14,437 bases of DNA from contig JAEUJR010000953.1 in NCBI GenBank assembly GCA_016793585.1, positions 1 through 14,437 on the forward strand. The letters run 5' to 3'. The DNA comes from Archangium sp. GTDB taxonomy: Bacteria; Myxococcota; Myxococcia; Myxococcales; Myxococcaceae. Of this stretch, positions 1 through 8,337 are shown piece after piece (the first letter of the stretch is position 1; the number at the start of each line of letters is the position of its first letter). A model generated the notes under the pieces. The model saw only the letters and a program-made list of their open reading frames with translations, was not told the origin of the DNA and searched no databases. The translations under genes and the position numbers were made by a program.

Positions 1-828
1 ATGAACACCGAGCGTGACGAAGACGCGAGCGTCGAAGGCGAAGAGGCCGACGAAGAAGACGAAGATCCCTCGGGGCTGTTCTCGCTCGCCACGTTCGGCG
101 AAGAGCCGCTCAGCGACGAGTTCTCGGGCTCGGCCAGCGACGATGAAGAAGAGTACGAGAGCGGCCCCGAGTCGGTGCGCCGCTTCGCGAACCTCGCCGA
201 TGAGCCCGACACCAACGCTTCGGTGTCTGGCGCGTACACCCTGCCCTACGATCTTCCCGGCACGGCTGATCAGCGCCCCATCGGCACCCGCGCGAGCGAG
301 ATCGAGCTCGTCGCCCTGAACCGCCAGGAGCGCGTCGGCCGGCTCAAAGACGCGATGCTCCAGCTCACCGAGGCGCTCGCGTACATTCACGGGCACGGGC
401 TCATTCACCGCGATCTGAAGCCGACCAACGTGATGGTCGATGAAGATCGCACCGTGCGCCTGATGGACTTCGGGCTCGCCAAGTACCTCGCCGACGACAG
501 CGCGGTGACGGCCGACGGCCGGCTGGTGGGCACGTTCCGCTACATGGCGCCCGAGCAGGTGCTGGGGGAGCAGCTCGACGCCCGCACCGACCTCTACGGG
601 CTCGGCGTCATTCTCTACGAGCTGCTCTCGGGCCGGCCGCCCTTCGAGGCAAAGACGCCCTACGAGCTCTGGCAGAAGGTGCTCGAGACCGAGCCCGTGT
701 CGCTGACGACGATGAACCCGCGCGTCGATCGCACGCTCGCGCGGGTGGCGATGAAGCTGATTCGCAAAGAGCCAGACGACCGGTTCCAGACGGCCGAAGA
801 GGTGTATGAGGCCCTGCTTCACGCGTGA
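1..828 (+). CDS. Hanks-type Ser/Thr protein kinase, C-terminal part (5' truncated by window edge)
   Basis: This is a eukaryote-like Ser/Thr kinase that would transfer ATP phosphate to a protein. Visible in the 275 residues: catalytic loop HRDLKPTN at 136-143 (catalytic Asp138, Asn143), DFG at 156-158, APE-type motif at 183-185, then the helical C-lobe ending only about 10 residues after the domain. The N-lobe (glycine loop, VAIK lysine, alphaC glutamate) is missing, so the gene almost certainly begins upstream and the Met codon at base 1 is probably internal. Residues 1-60 are very acidic and 60-110 look disordered. They sit where the hinge should lead into helix alphaE, so they look like an insertion in the kinase fold. 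The C-lobe closely follows the family consensus and should be active if the N-lobe is intact. The stop overlaps the next start (GTGA, 825-828), implying co-translation with the pseudouridine synthase. The substrate is unknown. Confidence 0.9.
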   Translation: MNTERDEDASVEGEEADEEDEDPSGLFSLATFGEEPLSDEFSGSASDDEEEYESGPESVRRFANLADEPDTNASVSGAYTLPYDLPGTADQRPIGTRASEIELVALNRQERVGRLKDAMLQLTEALAYIHGHGLIHRDLKPTNVMVDEDRTVRLMDFGLAKYLADDSAVTADGRLVGTFRYMAPEQVLGEQLDARTDLYGLGVILYELLSGRPPFEAKTPYELWQKVLETEPVSLTTMNPRVDRTLARVAMKLIRKEPDDRFQTAEEVYEALLHA

Positions 829-1736
829 CCGACACGACTCGCCATGAGCTGAAGGTGCCTTCCGAGGCCGCGGGCCAGCGCATCGACGTGTTCATCGGAG
901 AAAAGCTCTCGCTCTCGCGCAACCGGCTGAAGGCCCTCTTCGAGGCCGACGCGGTGCGGGTCGACGGGCGACGCGTGAAGAAGGGCGTTTCGCTGGCGGC
1001 CGGCCAGACCGTGGTCGTCGAGGTGAATGACGCTCCGGCCGGCGCGGTGGCCGACGCGACGCTCACGCTCAGCGTGCTCTTCGAAGACGAAGCGCTCATC
1101 GCGGTCGACAAGCCTGCGGGCGTGCCGACGCAACCAATCGACCCAGGAGAAACGGGCACGGTCGCGAACGCCCTGGTCTCGAAGTGGCCCACCCTCGCGA
1201 GCGTCGGAGACGACCCCCGTGAAGCGGGCCTTTGTCACCGACTCGACGTCGAGACCTCGGGCGTGCTGCTCGTCGCGAAGACGACCGAGGCGTGGAAGGC
1301 CATGCGCGCGGCCTTCAGCGAATCGGGCGGCGTCGACAAACGCTACCTGGCGCTCGTGCGTGGACCCATCGCCGACGACGGGGAGATCGAGCTCCCCCTC
1401 GTGCACGCCGGCGATCACGTACGGCCTGCTTTCGAAGGTGAAGAGGCCCGGCCGGCGAAGTCGGCCTTCAGGGTGCTGCGCCGCAAGGGCGTCGTGTCAC
1501 TGGTCGAGGTGCGGCTCTTCACCGGCGTGCTGCATCAGGTGCGCGCGCATCTGTCGGCCATCGGCGCGCCCATCGTCGGAGACACGCGCTACGCCGGCAA
1601 AGAGCACCCGGGGCTGAGCCGCTTCTTCCTGCACGCGGCGTCACTCGAGTTCACGCACCCCATCTCGCAGCGGGTGATGCGCGTCGAGAGCCCGCTGCCC
1701 GCCGAGCTCGCCCGCGTTCGCGACGAGCTGCTCTGA
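825..1736 (+). CDS. RluA/RluD-family RNA pseudouridine synthase
   Basis: This enzyme isomerises uridine to pseudouridine in structured RNA, probably 23S rRNA or tRNA. The 303-residue protein has an N-terminal S4 RNA-binding domain (about residues 18-66, with a typical [11 protein letters not shown] turn). The RluA catalytic domain follows, with the hallmark [15 protein letters not shown] segment at 138-152 and catalytic Asp141. Further family motifs are KRYLALV near 177, a HQVRAHL segment, and GDTRYAG. Length and domain order match the RluC/RluD branch, but the modified position cannot be assigned from sequence. The GTG start at 825 overlaps the kinase stop by 4 bases and no later in-frame start keeps the whole S4 domain, so translation is probably coupled to the kinase. 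dinB begins 43 bases downstream on the same strand. Confidence 0.93.
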   Translation: MTDTTRHELKVPSEAAGQRIDVFIGEKLSLSRNRLKALFEADAVRVDGRRVKKGVSLAAGQTVVVEVNDAPAGAVADATLTLSVLFEDEALIAVDKPAGVPTQPIDPGETGTVANALVSKWPTLASVGDDPREAGLCHRLDVETSGVLLVAKTTEAWKAMRAAFSESGGVDKRYLALVRGPIADDGEIELPLVHAGDHVRPAFEGEEARPAKSAFRVLRRKGVVSLVEVRLFTGVLHQVRAHLSAIGAPIVGDTRYAGKEHPGLSRFFLHAASLEFTHPISQRVMRVESPLPAELARVRDELL

Positions 1737-1779
1737 GCAGCTTGCGAATCGCTCGAGCCTCGGGTTCAGGTACGCCCTC

Positions 1780-3048
1780 GTGAGCTGGGAGCGCGCCATC
1801 ATTCACCTCGACATGGACGCGTTCTACGCGTCGGTCGAGCAGCGCGACGACCCAAAGCTCAAGGGCAAGCCCGTCATCGTCGGTGGGCACCCACAGCGTG
1901 GCGTGGTGCTCGCGGCCTCGTACGAGGTGCGCCCGTTCGGTGTGCGCAGCGCGATGCCGATGGGCCGGGCGGTGAAGCTCGCGCCGAAGGCGATCGTCGT
2001 GCCGCCCCGCTTCGATGCGTACGTCGACGCGAGTGAGGCCGTCTTCCGCATCTTCGAGCGCTACACGCCGCTCATCGAGCCGCTCTCGCTCGACGAGGCC
2101 TTCCTCGACGTCACGGGTTCGCAGGCGCTCTTCGGAGACCCGGTGTCGCTGGCGAAGCGCATTCGCCGGGAGATCGCCGACGAGCTGCACCTGCCCGCCT
2201 CGGCCGGCATCGCCGAGGTGAAGTTCGTCGCGAAGATCGCCTCCGACTCGGGCAAGCCGGCGGGCCAGAAGGTGGTGGAGCCCGGTACGTCGAAGGCCTT
2301 CCTCGCGCCCCTGCCCGTCTCACGGCTCTGGGGTGTGGGGCCGAAGACCGAAGAGGTGCTGCTGCGCCTGGGGCTCAAGACGATCGGCGACGTCGCCAAC
2401 AAGGACCTCGAGTGGCTCACGAAGAACCTGGGCTCGTCGGCGCAGCACTTCTGGGAGCTCTCCAACGCCATCGACCCGCGCGCCGTGGTGCCCGATCGCG
2501 AAGCGAAGAGCATCGGCGCGCAAGACACGTTCGACGAAGACCTGCTCGGTGAAGAGGCGCTCGCGCCGCATCTGCACGGGCAGGCGCTGCGGGTGGGCCG
2601 ACGAATGCGCAAAGCAGGCCTCAAGGGCCGCGTCGTGCAGCTCACCGTCAAGTACGACGACTTTCAGAGCATCACGCGCCGCAAGACGCTCGAGACGCCG
2701 ACCGACGATGGGCAGGTGCTCTACCGCGAGGCCCGCGCGTTGCTGTCGAAGGCCGACCTCTCACGGAAGATTCGTCTCACGGGCGTCTCGGCGCAGGAGT
2801 TGGTGGGCCTCAACGAGCAGCTCGGCCTGTTCGCGCCCGAAGCGCCGCCGAAGAACGACAAGCTCAACGCCGCGCTCGATCAGATCACGAAGAAGTTCGG
2901 CACCAAGGCGGTGATCACCGCCGACCTCGCGAAGGCCGATGCGTTCTCGCTGCGCGACGGCTTCTATTCCGAAGAGAAGCAGGCGCGTGCGAAGGCGGCG
3001 CAGGCGTTGCCGAAAGACGCGGTTCGGGTCGTGCGCGACGACGACTGA
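1780..3048 (+). CDS. dinB: DNA polymerase IV (Y-family translesion polymerase)
   Basis: This error-prone polymerase bypasses damaged template bases with help from the sliding clamp. The 422-residue protein carries the Y-family catalytic set: DMDAFYASVE at 11-20 (Asp11, with Tyr16 at the steric-gate position) and SLDEAFLD at 103-110 (Asp105, Glu106). Next come the thumb HhH segment LWGVGPKTEEVLLRLG (183-198) and a little-finger domain to about 340. A consensus clamp-binding pentapeptide QLGLF lies at 347-351. It is followed by a basic/charged extension of about 70 residues, so the clamp motif is internal rather than C-terminal as in E. coli Pol IV. The GTG start is chosen because the catalytic strand begins only six residues later. 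A weak AGG lies about 9 bases upstream. No LexA-type box is evident in the 43-base gap, so it is probably transcribed with the upstream genes. Its stop lies 2 bases from the convergent hydrolase stop. Confidence 0.96.
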   Translation: MSWERAIIHLDMDAFYASVEQRDDPKLKGKPVIVGGHPQRGVVLAASYEVRPFGVRSAMPMGRAVKLAPKAIVVPPRFDAYVDASEAVFRIFERYTPLIEPLSLDEAFLDVTGSQALFGDPVSLAKRIRREIADELHLPASAGIAEVKFVAKIASDSGKPAGQKVVEPGTSKAFLAPLPVSRLWGVGPKTEEVLLRLGLKTIGDVANKDLEWLTKNLGSSAQHFWELSNAIDPRAVVPDREAKSIGAQDTFDEDLLGEEALAPHLHGQALRVGRRMRKAGLKGRVVQLTVKYDDFQSITRRKTLETPTDDGQVLYREARALLSKADLSRKIRLTGVSAQELVGLNEQLGLFAPEAPPKNDKLNAALDQITKKFGTKAVITADLAKADAFSLRDGFYSEEKQARAKAAQALPKDAVRVVRDDD

Positions 3049-3050
3049 GC

Positions 3051-3572
3051 TCACCCTCGGCGGCCGAAGCGGGCCCGCAGCGCAGCGACGACCTTCGAGT
3101 CGACCTTCACCGAGAACACCTCGACGAGCGTTCGCCCGAACGGCAGCGCACACGCCAACACCAGCAGCGTCGCCGCGAGCCCGATGACCGAGTTCTGCCA
3201 GCTGGCGAGGTTCCACTGGCCGCTCCACATCGTCTCGGCGCGGCTGAACGGCGCCAGGTACGTGATGGGCCAGCCAGGGCCGCTGCCCGCGAGATCGCAC
3301 AGCAGGAGCAGATGAAATGCCCCAAAGCTCAGCGCGCCGACGACGAGCCGACGCCTCGCCAGCGCACCGAACGACAGCGCCACCACGACGGCAGCGACGA
3401 GCCCATGGGTGAGCACGTGGTGCCACTTCGCGTACGCCTCGATGCCACCCAGCAGCGAGAGCCCATCGACGTCGGGCACCACGCCAGCCAGCATCACCAG
3501 CACACGATCGCGACGCTCCGTGAGCCGCACCCCCGCGAGCCACGAGAGCTCTGCATGGACGATGGGGTTCAC
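3051..3572 (-). CDS. YdjM-family membrane-bound metal-dependent hydrolase (putative)
   Basis: A 173-residue inner-membrane protein that resembles the YdjM/DUF457 metal-dependent hydrolase family, whose substrate is generally unknown. Visible family features are the N-terminal MNPxxHAxxSW (His6, Trp11), PDVD at 33-36, HHxxTHG at 51-57 and a His87/Asp93 pair in FHLLLLCDL. A GWPITYLAPFS segment matches the usual wPf motif. Hydrophobic stretches near 57-70, 76-95 and 127-145 are likely membrane spans. These His/Asp clusters would be the metal ligands. The start is GTG at 3572, directly in front of the conserved HAxxSW motif. It lies 12 bases downstream of the pcnB stop, so it probably sits at the end of the kinase-pcnB operon. 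Its stop is 2 bases from the dinB stop, leaving no room for a separate terminator. Confidence 0.8.
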   Translation of the reverse strand: MNPIVHAELSWLAGVRLTERRDRVLVMLAGVVPDVDGLSLLGGIEAYAKWHHVLTHGLVAAVVVALSFGALARRRLVVGALSFGAFHLLLLCDLAGSGPGWPITYLAPFSRAETMWSGQWNLASWQNSVIGLAATLLVLACALPFGRTLVEVFSVKVDSKVVAALRARFGRRG

Positions 3573-3584
3573 GGAGCCGGTCGA

Positions 3585-5258
3585 CTACTCCGCGGCCTGA
3601 CGCTCACCACCGCCGCCACCACCACCACGGCGGCGACGGCGACGACGACGGCGCGGCCCTTCGGCGTCGTTGGCCACGGCAGGCGCTGCGCCCGCCTTCC
3701 ACGCGTCGAGCGCCGCCTTGTGCTCTCCCGTCGCGCGCACCCACACCTCGAACACGGCGAGCGACTCGTTGAAGAGCGGGTGGCTGCGGAAGCCCTGCAG
3801 GCCGCCGCGACGACGGCGAAGCCCCGCCAACGTCTTCTGCGAGAGCAGCACCATGCGGCAACGCTCGGCGATGCGACGAGGCAGGCGGGCGGTGCGCACC
3901 AGCTCGCTCAGCAACAGCTCGATGGCCTTGGCGACCGATGGCGGGCGATCTTCCGCGGCGGCCACGGGCGCGGCTGGGGCTTCTCCTTCGACGGCCGCGA
4001 CGGGCTGGGGCGCAGGAGCCTCGACCGGCTCGGGCTCGTCGAGCGCGATGGGCAGCAGAATGCAGGCCAGCAGCATGGAGTCGTCGAACGAGGTGCCGGC
4101 GTTCACCAGCTTGTCCATCTCGGCGACCGACTTGAAGTACTCGGCCTGGCCCTCGGCGTCCTGCTCGGCGAGGTAGTCGTTCACCGGCGGCAGCAGGTGC
4201 TTGAGGCCGTCGAGCGCGAGCAGCAGCTTGAGCGCCGGCGAAGCGCCACCACCCCGAATGAGCCTGAAGGTCTCTTCGAGCAGGCGCGGCGCCGAGCAGC
4301 GCGGCAGGTCTTCGACCGAGCCCTCCATGGCCGCGTAGGTGCGCGGCTCGATGTCGAAGCCCAGCTTCCCGGCGAAACGCACAGCCCGGAGGATGCGCAC
4401 GGGATCTTCGCGCATGCGCTGCTCGGGGTCGCCGATGGTGCGAATCTGCTCGGCCGCGAGGTCGCGCAGGCCGTTGACGTGATCGATCACCCGGCCGCTG
4501 ACGGGCTCGTAGAAGAGGCCGTTGATGGTGAAGTCACGGCGCAGGGCGTCTTCGAGCTCGGTGCCGAAGGTGTTGTCTTCGGTGATGAGCAGGTCGCGCT
4601 CCTTCTGCTGGGGCTCGGCGGCGACGACCGGGGCCGCGGGCGCGGCGCTCTCGTCGGCGTTGTCTTCGACGAGGGCATCGGGCACGGGCTGGCCCTGCTC
4701 GACGGCGGCGAGCGCTTCGCGATCGGCGTCGGCGATGTGCTCGGTGCCCTCGGTGCGCACTTCGCCTTCGAGCGCCTCGCTGGGCTGCGGCTCTTCGACG
4801 ACGGTCGGGTTCGCGCGGAACGTCGAGACCTCGAGAATCTTCCCGCCCTTGAAATAGACGTGGGCGAGCCGAAAGCGCCTGCCGATGAGCCGGCAGTTGC
4901 GGAACAGGCCTTTCACCTGGTTCGGCGTCGCGCTGGTGGCGATGTCGAAGTCCTTCGGGGTGCGGCCGATGAGCAGGTCGCGCACGCAGCCACCGACGAG
5001 GTAGCCCTGATGCCCGTGCTGCTTGAGGCGCAGCAGCACGCGTACGGCGTCGGAATCGAGCCAGGTCGGGTCGATGTCGGGCGCGTCGCTGCCCTCGCCG
5101 GTCTTCAACGAGGCGACCGGCGGCTCGGTGGCGTCTGAGGTGGTTCGGCCTTCGGACACTGCGTTCGGAGTCAGGAGAGCGTGGCCGTTCCGCGTGCTGT
5201 CGTTGGGCGCGGAAGCCTGCCGCTCGGAGACCTGCTCGGTGGTGCTTTCGGTGGTCAT
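3585..5258 (-). CDS. pcnB: Poly(A) polymerase I (PcnB-type)
   Basis: This enzyme adds 3' poly(A) tails to RNA, promoting decay or quality control. The 557-residue protein has the class II nucleotidyltransferase core: LVGGCVRDLLIG at 87-98, the DFD metal ligands Asp103/Asp105, and RRDFTINGLFY at 240-250. The RMREDPVRILRAVRFAGKLG segment at 281-300 also fits. The LIGRRFRLAHVYF stretch (124-136) and the clustered C-terminal arginines are typical of PcnB rather than CCA-adding enzyme. Unusual parts are an acidic/Ala-Pro insert of about 65 residues before RDLLITEDNTFG, a second Pro/Ala-rich insert near 405-440, and a tail of nine Arg then seven Gly (536-551). The frame stays open upstream to 5435, but that extension overlaps the kinase end and has no family similarity, so the ATG at 5258 is chosen. 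No strong Shine-Dalgarno is visible. The kinase gene ends 94 bases upstream. Confidence 0.92.
   Translation of the reverse strand: MTTESTTEQVSERQASAPNDSTRNGHALLTPNAVSEGRTTSDATEPPVASLKTGEGSDAPDIDPTWLDSDAVRVLLRLKQHGHQGYLVGGCVRDLLIGRTPKDFDIATSATPNQVKGLFRNCRLIGRRFRLAHVYFKGGKILEVSTFRANPTVVEEPQPSEALEGEVRTEGTEHIADADREALAAVEQGQPVPDALVEDNADESAAPAAPVVAAEPQQKERDLLITEDNTFGTELEDALRRDFTINGLFYEPVSGRVIDHVNGLRDLAAEQIRTIGDPEQRMREDPVRILRAVRFAGKLGFDIEPRTYAAMEGSVEDLPRCSAPRLLEETFRLIRGGGASPALKLLLALDGLKHLLPPVNDYLAEQDAEGQAEYFKSVAEMDKLVNAGTSFDDSMLLACILLPIALDEPEPVEAPAPQPVAAVEGEAPAAPVAAAEDRPPSVAKAIELLLSELVRTARLPRRIAERCRMVLLSQKTLAGLRRRRGGLQGFRSHPLFNESLAVFEVWVRATGEHKAALDAWKAGAAPAVANDAEGPRRRRRRRRRGGGGGGGERQAAE
3606..3653 (-). 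repeat. Triplet-rich tract encoding Arg9-Gly7 at the PcnB C terminus
   Basis: Sixteen consecutive codons of CGN followed by GGN type (on the minus strand) encode nine arginines and then seven glycines near the PcnB C terminus. The DNA is a short imperfect trinucleotide repeat that could vary by slippage without breaking the frame. A basic tail is known in E. coli PcnB and is generally thought to help RNA contact; the pure Arg-then-Gly block is the local peculiarity. Confidence 0.85.
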
Positions 5259-5352
5259 TCGTCGTGGGCCAGCGGTGGACGAAGAGCGTCTCGCGTGGCG
5301 CCGCGTGACGTACCCGAAAGGTGCGGAGCGTGGAAGGGCCGGGTGACTGTCG

Positions 5353-8250
5353 TCAGGGTGGCGCCAGCGGCCACAGGTGCACGCGCCCATCGGTGCCGGC
5401 GGCGAAGACCGAGTCGCTGCCGATGAACGACACACTCTTCACGTCGCCAGCATCGGCGGGAACGTCGGCCACCAGCGCGCCCGACGACAGGTCCCACACG
5501 TACACGTGCCCGTCATCACTGCCAGCGGCCAGCCTGGCGCCGTCAGGGCTCAGGGCCACGGCGTTCGCGCGATCTTGCGGCTGGGTGAAGGTGCGCAGCG
5601 CGCGGTGCTCGTCGACGCTCCACAGCTGCACGTGGCCGTTCGCCAGACCGACGACGACGCCCTCCCCCGCCCAGGCGACCGAGCGCACGGCAGCATCGGT
5701 CTCCTCCAGGCGCGTCTTCTCTTTCCCGTCTTGCGCGTTCAGCAGCGCGACGCGTTTGTCATCGCGCCCGAGCGCCACCGTCAGCGAATCGGGCGCGAAC
5801 CGAATGGCGCGCACCGGCGCCTCACGCAGCCGGCGAACCTCTTTGCCCTCCTTCAGCGCCCAGAGCACCACCGTGCCGTCATCGAACGCCCAGCAGCCGC
5901 GAGAGGCGTCGGCCGAGACGTCGAGCGCGGTCACCTTTCGGCCCTTCGCTTCGTCGAGCGTCTCGACCTCCCCGTTCCACCGCTGGGCGAGCACCCTGCC
6001 ATCGTCGCCGCCCGAGAGCTGCCGGAGCGCCGAAGGACGTTCTTCACCCGGCACCTCGGCCAACGCGCGCACGGCGCCGACGTGTTTCGTCTCGAGGAAG
6101 TCGATGGCGAGCGAGCTGGTGTCGACCTTTCGAATGCGCCCGTCACGCAGCCCGGTGAGCAGCCAGCCGCGAGGCCAGAACGCCTGAAAGGTCGCGACGC
6201 CTTCGTCTGGAAGCTCGGCGAGCGGCTCGGGAACGGACCACGCCTCGAGCGAGCGGCCACGCGGCGCGACGATGAGCAGGCGCTCGTCGTCAGACCACGT
6301 CAACGCCTGAACGCCGGGCTCGAAGGCCCGCCAGTGGGTCAGCACCGGGCCGTCGGGCAACCAGACCCGAACCGAGCCTTCTGCGTCACCCGACGCGAGC
6401 CGTCTGCCCGATGCGACGGCGGTCACGGTGTCTCGATGGCCTGAGAACACGTGCGTCGCCTCGCCGTGCTCGAGCTTCAGCACCGACCGCTCGACGCCGG
6501 CGAACAGCGCGTCACCGGCTCCGAGGTCGAGCGCCAACGCCGTGCGATCGAGCTGCGTCACCTGTTTTCCATCGAGCGAAGCCACGCGCAGCAGCGCGTC
6601 ACCGCCGACGGCGTAGCGCCTTCCATCGGCAGCCAACGCCTTCACCAGGCCCGAAACCGACGGGAGCGCCTCGCGGTCACCCACGCGCGGCTGGCGGAAC
6701 AAGGAGCCGTCACGCAGCCCGACGATGACGCCTCCGGCCGCTGGAGCGATGGCGGTGATCGACTCGGGGAACGTGAGCGTCTCGGGCGCCGAAGGTTTCG
6801 ACAGCTCCCAGCGGAAGAGCGTTCGGTTGTCGGCGCCGGCGAGCACGGTGTCGTCTGACAACACCGCCAGCGCGGGGAGCCACCCGGCCGCGGGCCCCGC
6901 CGTGAGCCGGCCCTTCGACGCGCCCGTCGCGACGTCGAACAGCTCGACCCCGTTCAAGGTGGAGCACATGACGAGCTGCTTCGTGACGGCCACGCGCGCA
7001 CACCCGGCCTCGACAGGCACCTTCCACACGAGCGTGGGCGCGCCGCGTTCGGCGATCAGCATGCGCACCCCCGTCGCGAGGGGCACCGGGCCGTCGGCTT
7101 CGGCGAGCCGCGCCAGACGACCCGCCTCGAACGTGTCGTCGGCGCGAAGCGCTCGAGCGGCAGACTCGGCGAGCTGTTGCGAACGCGCGCGCGCCACGTC
7201 GAGGGCCTGCAGCTTCAACGACTGCTGCCGCGCTTCGAGCGAGTCGATCGCACCGCGCGACTGCCACCACGCGATGGCGAAGGCGAGCGCCACCGCCACC
7301 AGCAGAATCGGCAACGTCACCGGCCGTGGCGCACGCGCCCGAATCGCCTGCTCGAGGGCGACCGCGAGCGCCTCCCCATTCTGAAACCGCTGAGAAGGGT
7401 CGCGGTGGAGCGCCTTCGTCACCACGTTCGCCAGCGGCAGCGGCAGCTTCGGCACGCGCCTGCGAAGCGGCGGCACGTCGTCGTTCTTCACCTTGTTGAG
7501 CAGCTCGGTGACGGTCGACGCGTCGAAGGGCAACGTGCCGCTGAGCAGCTCGAAGAGCATCACGCCCATCGACCAGACATCGCTGCGCGCGTCGATCTTC
7601 CCGCCGTTCACCTGCTCGGGGCTCATGTACGCGGGCGTGCCAGCGAGCTCGCCGCCGGTCTCACCACCTTCGATGACGGCCAGGCCCCAGTCGACGACGA
7701 GCGTCTCTCCGAACGGGCCCACCATGACGTTGTCGGGCTTGAGATCGCGGTGCGTGACGCCCTGCGCGTGCGCGAAGCCGACGGTGTGCGCGACGTCGAC
7801 GAGGGTGGGCAGCAGCGAGAGCCGCTCGTCGAGTGAGTTGCACGCCTCGAGCGCCTTCGTGAGTGACTGCCCGCGCACCTTTCGCATCGCGTAGTACGGC
7901 GTGCCGTCGGGGCGGCGCCCGAGCTCGTAGATGGGCACGATGCCGGGGTGTTCGAGCTTCGCGAGCACCTGCGCTTCGTGAACGAAGAGGTTCGCCAGCG
8001 CCGGGCCCTGCGACATGGCCGGGTGGTGAATCGGGAGCAGCTCCTTCACCGCGACTTCGCGCTTCAAGTGAACGTCTTCGAGCCGCAACACGCGCCCCAT
8101 GCCGCCGCGCCCGAGCTCGACGTCACCGCCCGAAGAGGGCTGCTCGTACTTGCCCTGTGGCTCGACTGGCAGGGTGTCGGCCTTCGACGTGCCTGCGTCG
8201 GGCTTCGGCTTTGCCAGCGTGATGTCGATACCGTCGGAGTCGCGCGCCAC
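5353..8250 (-). CDS. Membrane Ser/Thr protein kinase with C-terminal WD40-like propeller region
   Basis: A 965-residue sensor-type kinase. The kinase domain spans about 40-305: glycine loop GRGGMGRV (47-54), VAVK lysine Lys69, catalytic loop HRDLKPDN (167-174), the metal-binding motif as DWG (187-189) instead of DFG, GTPAYMSPEQ (204-213) and SDVWSMG (223-229). A single membrane span lies at about 311-329. A likely coiled coil follows at about 333-385, then about 550 residues of WD40-like repeats, with clear units such as GHRDTVTAVASG (604-615) and DDGHVYVWDLSSG (912-924). At about 40 residues per blade this could form roughly 14 blades, or two propellers (inference). The topology suggests a cytoplasmic kinase with the propeller outside. 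The frame is open upstream to 8391; GTG at 8250 is preferred because it leaves a divergent gap to the plus-strand gene. pcnB follows 94 bases after the stop. Ligand and substrate are unknown. Confidence 0.92.
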   Translation of the reverse strand: MARDSDGIDITLAKPKPDAGTSKADTLPVEPQGKYEQPSSGGDVELGRGGMGRVLRLEDVHLKREVAVKELLPIHHPAMSQGPALANLFVHEAQVLAKLEHPGIVPIYELGRRPDGTPYYAMRKVRGQSLTKALEACNSLDERLSLLPTLVDVAHTVGFAHAQGVTHRDLKPDNVMVGPFGETLVVDWGLAVIEGGETGGELAGTPAYMSPEQVNGGKIDARSDVWSMGVMLFELLSGTLPFDASTVTELLNKVKNDDVPPLRRRVPKLPLPLANVVTKALHRDPSQRFQNGEALAVALEQAIRARAPRPVTLPILLVAVALAFAIAWWQSRGAIDSLEARQQSLKLQALDVARARSQQLAESAARALRADDTFEAGRLARLAEADGPVPLATGVRMLIAERGAPTLVWKVPVEAGCARVAVTKQLVMCSTLNGVELFDVATGASKGRLTAGPAAGWLPALAVLSDDTVLAGADNRTLFRWELSKPSAPETLTFPESITAIAPAAGGVIVGLRDGSLFRQPRVGDREALPSVSGLVKALAADGRRYAVGGDALLRVASLDGKQVTQLDRTALALDLGAGDALFAGVERSVLKLEHGEATHVFSGHRDTVTAVASGRRLASGDAEGSVRVWLPDGPVLTHWRAFEPGVQALTWSDDERLLIVAPRGRSLEAWSVPEPLAELPDEGVATFQAFWPRGWLLTGLRDGRIRKVDTSSLAIDFLETKHVGAVRALAEVPGEERPSALRQLSGGDDGRVLAQRWNGEVETLDEAKGRKVTALDVSADASRGCWAFDDGTVVLWALKEGKEVRRLREAPVRAIRFAPDSLTVALGRDDKRVALLNAQDGKEKTRLEETDAAVRSVAWAGEGVVVGLANGHVQLWSVDEHRALRTFTQPQDRANAVALSPDGARLAAGSDDGHVYVWDLSSGALVADVPADAGDVKSVSFIGSDSVFAAGTDGRVHLWPLAPP

Positions 8251-8337
8251 GGCCGGGCATTGTGCCGTCAACGTGCGGCTGGCTCCATGGTGAACGAAAG
8301 CTCGCCCTCGCGCGTTCACCTGGCTCACACTGTGGCC
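8251..8337. promoter_or_regulatory. Divergent intergenic region between WD40 kinase and Cys-rich protein gene
   Basis: These 87 bases separate the two preferred start codons and must hold both promoters if the starts are right. I cannot point to confident -35/-10 boxes. An 8-base inverted repeat inside (8289-8320) is the only clear structure. If the Cys-rich gene instead starts at 8287, the gap shrinks to 36 bases and the repeat falls inside coding sequence. Confidence 0.4.
8289..8320. repeat. Inverted repeat GGTGAACG-N16-CGTTCACC
   Basis: Two perfect 8-base arms (8289-8296 and 8313-8320) are separated by 16 bases, so arm centres are 24 bases apart, a little over two helical turns. The repeat lies between two divergent genes, where an operator for a dimeric regulator could sit. 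The spacer is long for a hairpin terminator and no T-run follows on either strand. The regulatory role is inference. Confidence 0.4.

Noticed and set aside
3312..5138. Long plus-strand open frame (608 codons) opposite pcnB
   Set aside because: It is antisense to a gene with clear PcnB motifs. Its product is a low-complexity mix of Arg, Val, Gly, Leu and Glu typical of a GC-rich shadow frame, with no recognisable domain.
5259..5435. 59-codon upstream extension of pcnB
   Set aside because: It overlaps the kinase C terminus and encodes a Ser/Arg/Pro-rich stretch unlike PcnB; ATG at 5258 is a better start.
5377..6444. Plus-strand open frame of 355 codons opposite the WD40 kinase
   Set aside because: Shadow of a well-supported coding region; the product is rich in Arg, Ala, Pro and His and matches nothing I recognise.
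7948..8337. Upstream extension of the cysteine-rich gene to 7948
   Set aside because: It runs antisense through the kinase domain coding region and would bury the signal peptide.
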